Shown here piece by piece: positions 1-5,451 of a DNA stretch of 7,280 nt. A program made the position numbers and the translations under genes. Source of the stretch: Chloroflexota bacterium (lineage in GTDB: Bacteria > Chloroflexota > Anaerolineae > UBA4142); NCBI GenBank assembly GCA_016200825.1, contig JACQEA010000492.1:1-7280 (forward strand), read 5' to 3'. Each line of letters begins with the position of its first letter. Position 1 is the first letter of the stretch. The notes under the pieces are model-generated. The model was given only the letters and a program-made list of their open reading frames with translations, was not told the DNA's origin and did not search any database.

Positions 1-622
1 CGACTGAAATTTTTTCGGGCGCGACGTTGCAAAATAGGATCAAATCGTTTTTCGTCGCGCGCGAGTCCGCGAAAATATGCGACGCCGCGCGCGCGTTCCA
101 ACGCGTTGACCAGAAATGATACGCGCGCGTAGCGGGTGGATAGGCATCGGGAAAATAAAATTGTCCGAGATCGTGAATCGTGACGATTGATTTGCGCGGA
201 TGAATTAGAGGCAGAACGTGCGCGGGCACCCAGAGTACGTCCGGCGCGCGCGTGAGCATTTCGTACGAGAGGCGCGCATGCGTCCACGCGCGGGGAAAGG
301 GAATAGGACGTAATTCGTAATTGGCTGATGTCATTGCGAGGAGCGATTTTTGCGACGAAGCAATCTCAAAATTGGAATGTGGGGATTGCTTCGCGGATGG
401 ATTCGCTTCGCTCACCACATGGTTTACACTGAGCGAGGCGAATGTGGCGCTCGCAATGACGGGGTCGAAATAATCGCTCGCGACAGGTGCGCGCGCATAG
501 AGTCGATATTTATTCTCGCGATCAATTCGCAACAGCGCGCGAATCAATTCGCGGGAATAAGTTTCGGTGCCGGTCGGAGTTGGCGAAATCGCACGTGAAG
601 CATCAATGCCAATTAGTCGCAT
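1..622 (-). CDS. Glycosyltransferase family 4 (group 1), N-terminal part, cut by left edge
   Basis: The minus strand is open without a stop from an ATG at 622-620 to the left edge (207 codons read; the C-terminal half lies outside). The start MRLIGIDASR and the following PTGTETYSREL (residues 15-25) match the N-terminal beta strand and glycine-containing loop of GT-B fold glycosyltransferases of family GT4. Further family-like blocks are IPFPRAWTHARLSYEML (107-123), DVLWVPAHVLPL (128-139), VTIHDLG (147-153) and ADSRATKNDL (185-194). Such enzymes move a sugar from a nucleotide-sugar donor to a lipid or glycan acceptor at the cytoplasmic face; donor and acceptor cannot be told from this half. 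Residues 55-98 do not look like the family and are encoded by a palindromic repeat (separate entry). No Shine-Dalgarno is visible; the upstream 57 nt is octamer repeat. An in-frame TAA upstream supports this start. It follows tsaC in the same direction. Confidence 0.88.
   Translation of the reverse strand, partial: MRLIGIDASRAISPTPTGTETYSRELIRALLRIDRENKYRLYARAPVASDYFDPVIASATFASLSVNHVVSEANPSAKQSPHSNFEIASSQKSLLAMTSANYELRPIPFPRAWTHARLSYEMLTRAPDVLWVPAHVLPLIHPRKSIVTIHDLGQFYFPDAYPPATRAYHFWSTRWNARAASHIFADSRATKNDLILFCNVAPEKISV
330..460. repeat. 131-bp palindromic repeat element inserted in frame in the glycosyltransferase gene
   Basis: The ends are perfect 11-bp inverted repeats: GTCATTGCGAG at 330-340 and CTCGCAATGAC at 450-460. 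Inside are two further inverted pairs: CGAAGCAATC (356-365) with GATTGCTTCG (384-393), and ATTCGCTTCGCTCA (401-414) with TGAGCGAGGCGAAT (430-443; 13 of 14 pair). This nested layout and the motifs GTCATTGCGAG and GAAGCAATCTC resemble non-coding dispersed palindromic repeats found between genes in many bacterial genomes, and recall Rickettsia palindromic elements, which also enter reading frames. No transposase is encoded and no clear target duplication is seen. Read on the minus strand it encodes residues 55-98 of the glycosyltransferase (about 44 codons) without a stop or frame change. Calling it mobile is inference from structure; copies elsewhere in the genome would prove it. Confidence 0.8.
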
Positions 623-623
623 T

Positions 624-660
624 GTCTGATAGTCTAATGGTCTGATAGTTGATTAGTCGC
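624..660. repeat. Octamer tandem repeat in front of the glycosyltransferase gene
   Basis: On the plus strand the units are GTCTGATA, GTCTAATG, GTCTGATA, GTTGATTA and a partial GTCGC, a period of 8 nt. The array begins two bases from the glycosyltransferase start codon and fills the place where its ribosome binding site would be expected. With the opposite-facing array at 669-700 it is arranged around the palindrome TGATCA (663-668). Confidence 0.7.
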
Positions 661-668
661 GGTGATCA

Positions 669-700
669 TGACTATGAGACTACTCGACTACGCGACTATA
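669..700. repeat. Octamer tandem repeat overlapping the 3' end of tsaC
   Basis: Four units of 8 nt share GACTA: TGACTATG, AGACTACT, CGACTACG and CGACTATA. It is the inverted counterpart of the TAGTC-type array at 624-660. On the minus strand it encodes the last six residues of TsaC (YSRVVE) and supplies the TAG stop codon, so the C-terminal tail of the protein is repeat-derived. Confidence 0.65.
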
Positions 701-1327
701 CAACTTGTTCAATGTTAATTCAATTTCCTGCGCGCTCACTGCGCCCACGCGCACGATTCGCGGCGGAAAAATAGTAACATCAATTACCGTCGACGGCACA
801 TCGCCGCGCGTTCTTCCGCCGTCGAGGATCAACGAAATGCGTCCATTCAGTTGCGCGAAAACATCCAGCGCGGTTTGTGGATTTTTGCCACCCGAAATAT
901 TCGCGCTGGTTCCCACGATCGGCGCGCCGAGCGCGCGAATTAAATCGCGCACGGGATCGTGATCAGGTACCCGCGCGCCAATCGTGTCACCGCTGGCTAA
1001 AAGAGTCTTGGGTAACTGCGGCGACGCAGGCACGATGATGGTAAGCGCGCCAGGCCAAAATTTTTCCGCAAGAATTTTCGCAGCATCAGGAACTTGGCGC
1101 GCGATTTTTTCCAGATCGCGCGCATCCGCGAGTAGCACTGGCATAGCTTTATCGCGCGCCCGTTCTTTGACGCGGAAAAGTTTTTCGATGGCGCGCTCAT
1201 CAAACGCGTTCGCGCCCATGCCGTACACGGTATCGGTTGGAAACGCGATGACGTTCCCCGCGCGCAAAATTTCTAGCGCGCGCGCGATGGATTGTGAATC
1301 TGCAATATCAAGGATTTTAGTTTGCAT
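680..1327 (-). CDS. tsaC: L-threonylcarbamoyladenylate synthase (TsaC/YwlC/Sua5, short YrdC-domain form)
   Basis: This 215-aa protein is a single YrdC/Sua5 domain. Family signatures are PTDTVYG (30-36), the basic KERARDKAMP stretch (54-63), WPGALT (91-96), GTSANISG (139-146) and PSTVID (178-183). The enzyme makes threonylcarbamoyl-AMP from threonine, bicarbonate and ATP; TsaD and partners then pass it to A37 of ANN-decoding tRNAs (t6A). It has no extra C-terminal Sua5 domain, so it is the short bacterial form. The ATG at 1327-1325 is chosen because an in-frame TAA lies a few codons upstream and the protein begins at the usual distance from PTDTVYG. No clear Shine-Dalgarno is visible. It starts 37 nt after the prmC stop on the same strand, which suggests one operon. 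Its last six residues come from an octamer repeat. YwlC or Sua5 are equivalent names. Confidence 0.95.
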   Translation of the reverse strand: MQTKILDIADSQSIARALEILRAGNVIAFPTDTVYGMGANAFDERAIEKLFRVKERARDKAMPVLLADARDLEKIARQVPDAAKILAEKFWPGALTIIVPASPQLPKTLLASGDTIGARVPDHDPVRDLIRALGAPIVGTSANISGGKNPQTALDVFAQLNGRISLILDGGRTRGDVPSTVIDVTIFPPRIVRVGAVSAQEIELTLNKLYSRVVE

Positions 1328-1363
1328 TGTGCGATGAACAATTAATTACAATCGCGCGCAAAA

Positions 1364-2266
1364 TTATTTCGCCCATTGCAATTCCAAAACGCGATCCAAT
1401 CCTTCCAAATCGCGATGCGCAGTCGCGCGCGCGCGCGGCAATTCTTGACGCGCCAAATCGAGCGCGCGCGCGCCCTGCTCTTCCGAAATTTCCAAGAACG
1501 CCAGCGCGTTTTTCGCCGCGCGCTGATTCATCTGCCGCATCAAGCGGCCTATTAACGTCAGCCCATCGTGTCCGCCGTCCAGCGCGCGGCGCGGCTCGTG
1601 ATCGCGAATTTCGCGCGGCAGTTTTTCATAACGCGCGCTCGGAATGTACGGCAAATTCGCAACGAGAATGTCAAACGATTCATCAACGGATTCAAGCAAA
1701 TCGCTTTCCACAAAATCAATTCGTTCGAGGCGCAGACGCCGCGCGTTGATTTGCGCGACCGCGAGCGCCTCGCGCGAAATATCAGTCGCGATCACGCGTG
1801 CGCGCGGAAGATGATGTTGCAGCGTGAGCGCAATCGTGCCCGACCCCGTGCCAACATCCACGATAACGGGCGTCGTAAAATTAATTTGCGACGCCGCCTC
1901 GCGCGCCAGCGCGACGAGCGTTTCCGTTTCGTGGCGCGGAATCAAGACGCGACGATCAACAAAAAAATCGAGCTGAAAAAATTCTTGTTGCTCAATGATA
2001 TAGGCTAAGGGTTCACCGCGCGCGCGCCGCGCGATAAACGCAGCGTATTGCGCGGCAATCGCGGGGGCAAGCGTTTCATTTAATCGCGACAACAATTGCG
2101 CGCGCGAAATGGCGAGCGCGTGCGCGAGCAAAATCTCGGATTGCAGACGCGCATCCACATCACGCATCGTCGCGCGCAAGGCGCGCATCGAGCTGAATAG
2201 AATTTCTTGAATGGTTTCTGCGCGCGCAAGCGCGACCGTGCGCGTGAAATCCAAGTTCTTACCCAT
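1364..2266 (-). CDS. prmC: Peptide chain release factor N5-glutamine methyltransferase PrmC (HemK)
   Basis: This 300-aa cytosolic S-adenosylmethionine-dependent methyltransferase modifies the glutamine of the GGQ motif in class I release factors. Residues 1-90 are the helical substrate-binding domain (LQSEILLAHAL, 41-51; GEPLAYI, 84-90). The conserved IPRHETE is at 109-115. The Rossmann motif DVGTGSG is at 137-143 and the acidic ATDIS at 160-164. The catalytic loop reads NLPY (204-207); the family form is usually NPPY, and NLPY is an accepted variant. DHEPRRALDGGHDGL (222-236) is also typical. The ATG at 2266 overlaps the end of prfA by 8 nt (ATGGGTAA), which favours translational coupling, and places the methyltransferase directly behind its substrate gene. 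The first ~18 residues extend beyond the usual N-terminus. The 3' part contains long alternating CG runs that code for Arg/Ala. Confidence 0.96.
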   Translation of the reverse strand: MGKNLDFTRTVALARAETIQEILFSSMRALRATMRDVDARLQSEILLAHALAISRAQLLSRLNETLAPAIAAQYAAFIARRARGEPLAYIIEQQEFFQLDFFVDRRVLIPRHETETLVALAREAASQINFTTPVIVDVGTGSGTIALTLQHHLPRARVIATDISREALAVAQINARRLRLERIDFVESDLLESVDESFDILVANLPYIPSARYEKLPREIRDHEPRRALDGGHDGLTLIGRLMRQMNQRAAKNALAFLEISEEQGARALDLARQELPRARATAHRDLEGLDRVLELQWAK

Positions 2267-3329
2267 TTTCCATTTTCAATTTTTCGGCTTGATCTTCCAA
2301 AATCAACGCGTCAATAATTTCATCCAACTTGCCGTCCAAGATGCGCGGCAAATTATGAGCCGACACGTTGATGCGATGATCGGTCACGCGGTCTTGGGGA
2401 TAATTGTACGTGCGAATTTTTTCCGCGCGGTCGCCACTGCCCACTTGCGCGCGGCGCGTTTCGGTTTGGGCGCGCTGTTGTTTTTCGATTTCCATTTCGT
2501 ACAAACGCGCGCGCAAAATTCCCAGCGCGCGCGTTTTGTTTTGCAATTGCGAACGCTGATCTTGACACGCCACAATAATGCCCGTCGGCAGATGCGTGAT
2601 GCGAACCGCCGTCGCGACTTTTTGCACGTTTTGCCCGCCATGTCCCGACGCGTGAAAAATATCAATTTTCAATTCGTCGGGTTTGATTTCAATTTCGACA
2701 TCATCCACTTCGGCTAACACCGCCACTGTCGCGGTGGACGTGTGCAAACGTCCGCCCGATTCGGTGACGGGCACGCGTTGAACGCGATGCACGCCGCTTT
2801 CAAATTTCATCCGCGAGAACGCGCCCTTGCCTTTGATTTCAAAAACAACTTCCTTGTATCCTTTCAATCCCGTTCGATTTTCATCCACCACTTCAACTTT
2901 CCATCTTTTTTCTTCGGCGTAACGCGTGTACATCCGAAATAAATCCGCGGCAAAGATCGCGGCTTCATCGCCGCCCGTGCCCGCGCGCACTTCGATAAAA
3001 ACATCTTTGTCGTCGCGCGGATCTTTGGGCAACAAAAGCAAACGCATTTCTTGAAACAAACGCGACGCGTCCGCGTCTAATTTGCTCGCTTCTTCGCGCG
3101 CCATCGCGCGCAATTCCTCATCCACTTCTTCGCGCGCGAGCGTTTTGGTTTTCTCGAGCGCGTCCGTAATCGCGCGGTACGCGCGATATTTGTTGACAAT
3201 TTCTTCAAGCCCGCTGATCTCGCGCGTAATCTGTACTACCCGCGTCGAATCCGTCGAAACCGCCGGGTCTGCCATCAAATTGTGCAATTCCTCGTACCGT
3301 TTTTCGCGCGCGGCAATTTTATCTAACAT
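2259..3329 (-). CDS. prfA: Peptide chain release factor 1 (RF1)
   Basis: This 356-aa class I release factor terminates translation at UAA and UAG. The codon-reading tripeptide is PVT (187-189, in RVPVTESGGRLHTS), a PxT form that fits RF1 and not the SPF of RF2. The peptidyl-tRNA hydrolysis motif GGQ is at 231-233, inside ASGHGGQNVQKVATAVRITH. The acidic AGTGGDEAA (116-124) and NKTRALGILRARLYEME (264-280) are family blocks. Two in-frame ATGs exist. The one at 3329 is preferred because GGAG (3335-3338) sits 5 nt upstream; the ATG at 3347 has no such site and would add six residues. With this start the gene overlaps the end of murJ by 11 nt, and its stop overlaps prmC. The C-terminal tail KLKMENG is encoded by a heptamer repeat. 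Confidence 0.97.
   Translation of the reverse strand: MLDKIAAREKRYEELHNLMADPAVSTDSTRVVQITREISGLEEIVNKYRAYRAITDALEKTKTLAREEVDEELRAMAREEASKLDADASRLFQEMRLLLLPKDPRDDKDVFIEVRAGTGGDEAAIFAADLFRMYTRYAEEKRWKVEVVDENRTGLKGYKEVVFEIKGKGAFSRMKFESGVHRVQRVPVTESGGRLHTSTATVAVLAEVDDVEIEIKPDELKIDIFHASGHGGQNVQKVATAVRITHLPTGIIVACQDQRSQLQNKTRALGILRARLYEMEIEKQQRAQTETRRAQVGSGDRAEKIRTYNYPQDRVTDHRINVSAHNLPRILDGKLDEIIDALILEDQAEKLKMENG
2263..2283. repeat. Heptamer repeat at the prfA-prmC junction
   Basis: Three consecutive 7-nt units are CCATTTT, CCATTTT and CAATTTT on the plus strand. On the minus strand they encode the last residues of RF1 (LKMENG) and carry the ATG of prmC. A unit of 7 nt shifts the frame by one at each copy, so this is not simply a repeated peptide. 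Confidence 0.55.
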
Positions 3330-4866
3330 CGAATCTCCGATTAGCATTTGTCATTAGCGCTAACGCGAAATAAACGATCGCGCCAACCAGCGTACTCGCA
3401 ATCAAAATTATTATCGCGTCGCTTTGCGCTAACGCGCGCGATGCAAGCCAGATCGCGCCACCCATTGTGATCGACGCGATCAAAATCCGTACGAACGACG
3501 CGATAATGCGCGCGGCGTCCACATCCCTCAACCGATTTCGTAAAATGGCGAATAAGATAATTACTTCGAGAATCGTCGCGATCGAATTCGCGAGCGCGAG
3601 TCCGCCATGACCGAGCGATGGCAACAGCGCGATGCTCAACGCAATGTTCAACGCGACTGCGCCGCCACCGACCACGACGGGTGTCATCGTATCTTGCAAT
3701 GCGTAAAACGCGCGCGTGATAATTTCCAATCCCGAATACGCAAACAGCGCGAGCGCGTAGAATTGTAAAGCAAACGCGGTGTCGGCGCTAGATTGCGCGT
3801 TAAATTCGCCGCGCTGAAACACAACCGCGATCAGCGGCGCGCCCAACATCGCCAGTCCAACCGACGCTGGCACCGCGAAAAAAAAAGTCGCGCGCAGCGC
3901 GGACGAAAATGTTTTGCGAAATTCATCGCGTTCATCGCGCGCGCTTTGTGCGGACAACGTTGGAAACACCGCTGTCCCAACCGATTGCCCGACCACGCCA
4001 ACGGGCAGTAACATCATGCGCCACGCGTAACCCAACGCGGCAATGCGACCAGCCGGTAATGTTGACGCGAGAATTGTGTTCACAAGAAAATTTATTTGCA
4101 CCGCCGCGATGCCAAACGTACGCGGCAACATCAACGCAATCACTCGCCGAACATCGGGAGATTGCGCATCGCGAATTGCAGATCGCGGATCAAATCTCCA
4201 TAATTTGTAATTCGTAGTTCGAAATGCCCCGCGCACGAACCACGGCAATTGAATTATCAAATGCAAAAGCGCGCCCGCGACAACTCCGGCCGTTAAACCA
4301 TACACGCCGATCGTCGGCGCGAGCCAGAGCGCGCCTGCGATAATGCTCACGTTATAAACAATCGGCGCGAGCGCGGGCAAAAGAAAATGTTGATGCGCGT
4401 TCAAAATACTCATCACGATACCGCTCACGCCGAAAACAATTGGCGTGAAAAGCATCCAACGCATTAGGTCGGCAGTCAACGCTTGATCGGCCGGAGAAAA
4501 ACCGCGCGCAACTGTCAGCGCGACAATTTGCGGCGCGAACAACGCGAGCGCGGCGGCAATCGCGCTGATGATTAGTAAGATTAAGGTGATGACCCCGCGC
4601 GCGATTTGCCACGCGCGCGCAGAATCGCGCGCAGCAAGCGCGGCGGAAAATATGGGCAAGAACGCGGACCCCAACGCGCCACCCGCAACCAGATTGAACA
4701 AAAAGTCTGGAATGTTGAACGCGGCAAAGTACGCGTCCAGCGCGCGCGAGGTTCCGAATTGATAACTGATCACAACATCGCGCGCCAACCCCAACGCGCG
4801 GCTGATAACAAACAAGGTCATCAGCAATATGGTCGCGCGCGCAAGTTGATTTTGTTTCGCGCTCAC
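3319..4866 (-). CDS. murJ: Lipid II flippase MurJ (MVF family)
   Basis: This 515-aa integral membrane protein of the MOP superfamily flips undecaprenyl-pyrophosphate-linked peptidoglycan precursor from the inner to the outer face of the cytoplasmic membrane. It is hydrophobic throughout, with spacing compatible with the family's 14 helices. Signatures are SRALGLARD (22-30), NIPDFLFNLVAGGALGSAFLP (51-71), MLPRTFGIAAVQIN (246-259), VFQRGEF (349-355) and YALQDTMTP (388-396). The GTG at 4866 is chosen because the protein then opens a few residues before helix 1, as in homologs, and because an extended -10 promoter ends 6 nt upstream. A TTG at 4908 would put the promoter inside the gene. No Shine-Dalgarno precedes the GTG, so the mRNA is probably leaderless. 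Residues 216-236, in the linker between helices 6 and 7, are encoded by heptamer repeats and look like an insertion. The stop overlaps prfA by 11 nt. Confidence 0.95.
   Translation of the reverse strand: MSAKQNQLARATILLMTLFVISRALGLARDVVISYQFGTSRALDAYFAAFNIPDFLFNLVAGGALGSAFLPIFSAALAARDSARAWQIARGVITLILLIISAIAAALALFAPQIVALTVARGFSPADQALTADLMRWMLFTPIVFGVSGIVMSILNAHQHFLLPALAPIVYNVSIIAGALWLAPTIGVYGLTAGVVAGALLHLIIQLPWFVRGAFRTTNYKLWRFDPRSAIRDAQSPDVRRVIALMLPRTFGIAAVQINFLVNTILASTLPAGRIAALGYAWRMMLLPVGVVGQSVGTAVFPTLSAQSARDERDEFRKTFSSALRATFFFAVPASVGLAMLGAPLIAVVFQRGEFNAQSSADTAFALQFYALALFAYSGLEIITRAFYALQDTMTPVVVGGGAVALNIALSIALLPSLGHGGLALANSIATILEVIILFAILRNRLRDVDAARIIASFVRILIASITMGGAIWLASRALAQSDAIIILIASTLVGAIVYFALALMTNANRRFDVR
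3335..3338 (-). promoter_or_regulatory. Ribosome binding site of prfA (decides the start)
   Basis: GGAG on the minus strand ends 5 nt before the ATG at 3329. It lies inside the last codons of murJ, so ribosomes finishing murJ could restart on prfA. The alternative ATG at 3347 lacks a comparable site. Confidence 0.7.
4161..4221. repeat. Two heptamer repeat blocks inside murJ
   Basis: On the plus strand the first block (4161-4195) is ATTGCGC, ATCGCGA, ATTGCAG, ATCGCGG, ATCAAAT; the second (4201-4221) is TAATTTG, TAATTCG, TAGTTCG. Both have a period of 7 nt and so resemble the short tandemly repeated repetitive sequences known from cyanobacteria. They encode MurJ residues 216-236 (RTTNYKLWRFD then PRSAIRDAQS), a polar stretch between two hydrophobic helices. 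As I recall MurJ sequences, this linker is usually shorter; an alignment would confirm an insertion. The unit TAATTCG also occurs at 311-317, beside the palindromic element. Confidence 0.65.
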
Positions 4867-4872
4867 AACGCG

Positions 4873-4881
4873 ATTATAGCA
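4873..4881 (-). promoter_or_regulatory. Extended -10 promoter of murJ (leaderless)
   Basis: On the minus strand the sequence is TGCTATAAT: a perfect -10 TATAAT (4873-4878) with the TG dinucleotide of extended -10 promoters. No good -35 is visible 16-18 nt upstream, which is usual for this promoter type. Six bases separate TATAAT from GTG, so the expected transcription start falls on or within a base of the G of the murJ start codon (4866). It should drive the murJ-prfA-prmC-tsaC-glycosyltransferase unit. Confidence 0.7.
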
Positions 4882-4953
4882 CGAGCAAACAATTGCCGAT
4901 AATCGCAAACCGCGTTAATTTAGTTCGCGCGCAAAGTCGAGACGCGCGCGCAT

Positions 4954-4982
4954 TTGCCGAAATTCAGAATCTATTATATATT
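4954..4982 (+). promoter_or_regulatory. Promoter of rpsT
   Basis: A -35 TTGCCG (4954-4959) and a -10 TATATT (4977-4982) are separated by 17 nt. Transcription would begin near 4989, leaving a short leader with GGAGG before the rpsT start. The region from 4882 to 4953, between the divergent promoters, shows nothing else I can name. Confidence 0.65.
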
Positions 4983-5002
4983 CACTTCCAATCAAGATGG
5001 TT

Positions 5003-5007
5003 GGAGG
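5003..5007 (+). promoter_or_regulatory. Ribosome binding site of rpsT (decides the TTG start)
   Basis: GGAGG lies 8 nt before TTG at 5016, the ideal spacing. It fixes a non-ATG start. It also lies inside a tiny reading frame ATG-GTT-GGA-GGA-TTC-TGA (4997-5014) that ends one base before the TTG. Confidence 0.8.
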
Positions 5008-5015
5008 ATTCTGAT

Positions 5016-5294
5016 TTGGCAAAACGCACTCATTCAGCATTAAAGTCCGCGCGACAAGCTGTTCGGCGGCGCGTCCGCAATCGCATCATTACATCTAGCG
5101 CGCGCACCTACGTGAAACAAGCGAACGCGTTGGTTGCCTCCGGCGATTTATCGGCGGCAGAAAAAGCAACGCGCAGCGCAGTCATCGCGCTTGACCGCGC
5201 CGCGCAAAAAGGTATTTTGAAAAAGAATAATGCCGCGCGGCGTAAATCGCGCTTGCTGCTAAAACTGAACGCGTTGCGCGCGGCGAAAAAATAA
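5016..5294 (+). CDS. rpsT: 30S ribosomal protein S20
   Basis: This is a 92-residue, strongly basic, helical protein with the S20 family pattern: an N-terminal AKRTHSALKSARQA, then RRRVRNR (17-23), then the C-terminal signature KGILKKNNAARRKSRL (65-80). It binds 16S rRNA early in 30S assembly. The start is TTG at 5016, set by GGAGG at 5003-5007 and by the usual S20 beginning (A)K..S. A longer frame opening at 4893 would add 41 unrelated residues and run through the promoter, so it is rejected. E. coli rpsT also starts with UUG and is translationally autoregulated; similar control here is only inference. It is a single-gene unit: promoter before, strong terminator after. It is divergent from murJ. 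Confidence 0.95.
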   Translation: MAKRTHSALKSARQAVRRRVRNRIITSSARTYVKQANALVASGDLSAAEKATRSAVIALDRAAQKGILKKNNAARRKSRLLLKLNALRAAKK

Positions 5295-5316
5295 ATTTAA
5301 TTTGCATGGCAATTCT

Positions 5317-5351
5317 GAAAAGGCGAGATCTGGTCTCGCCTTTTCTTTTTT
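5317..5351 (+). terminator. Rho-independent terminator after rpsT
   Basis: The stem is 12 bp, GAAAAGGCGAGA (5317-5328) with TCTCGCCTTTTC (5334-5345), perfectly paired around the 5-nt loop TCTGG and followed by six T (5346-5351). It begins 22 nt after the rpsT stop. The following ~60 nt up to the lexA promoter shows nothing I can name. Confidence 0.93.
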
Positions 5352-5413
5352 ACCTATTCCTCCCTTCCACCCCATTCATTGCATCGCCTCGCTTTGCATT
5401 TTCGCGCGACCTC

Positions 5414-5442
5414 TTGACACAGAACACTCGTTCTGTTATAAT
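5414..5442 (+). promoter_or_regulatory. lexA promoter, consensus sigma-70 type
   Basis: The -35 TTGACA (5414-5419) and the -10 TATAAT (5437-5442) are both perfect and are 17 nt apart. The expected start is near 5449. Such a strong promoter makes sense for a gene held down by its own repressor: one LexA operator fills the spacer and a second covers the region just past the start. Confidence 0.93.
5420..5435 (+). promoter_or_regulatory. LexA operator (SOS box) 1
   Basis: CAGAACACTCGTTCTG is a 16-bp palindrome with perfect 6-bp arms around 4 nt. The core GAAC-N4-GTTC matches the Gram-positive/Chloroflexota type of SOS box, not the E. coli CTG-N10-CAG. It occupies the promoter spacer exactly, from the base after the -35 to one base before the -10, so a bound LexA would block RNA polymerase. 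Confidence 0.9.
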
Positions 5443-5451
5443 CTCCCCATT

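Noticed and set aside
330..460. Reading the palindromic repeat as a CRISPR or a terminator
   Set aside because: There are no evenly spaced identical repeats with spacers and no T-run, and the reading frame passes through it.
350..598. Plus-strand open frame of 82 codons
   Set aside because: It is the antisense of the glycosyltransferase and its repeat insert, with no ribosome binding site and no family resemblance. The minus strand gives a continuous, recognisable protein.
1364..2008. Long plus-strand frames opposite prmC (1327-1749, 1568-2008)
   Set aside because: They are Arg/Ala-rich shadows produced by the GCGC-rich composition; prmC on the other strand has all its motifs.
2211..2717. 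Plus-strand frame of 168 codons opposite prfA
   Set aside because: It runs across the prfA-prmC junction antisense to two clear genes and shows no domain.
3330..3347. prfA start at the ATG at 3347
   Set aside because: No ribosome binding site is seen before it, whereas the ATG at 3329 has GGAG at 5 nt and matches the usual RF1 N-terminus.
4867..4908. Longer murJ from TTG at 4908
   Set aside because: It would place a perfect extended -10 box inside the gene and add an untypical, Cys-containing N-terminus with no ribosome binding site.
4893..5015. Longer rpsT from ATG at 4893
   Set aside because: The 41 extra residues are unlike S20 and the DNA contains the promoter and GGAGG site; TTG at 5016 fits the family start.
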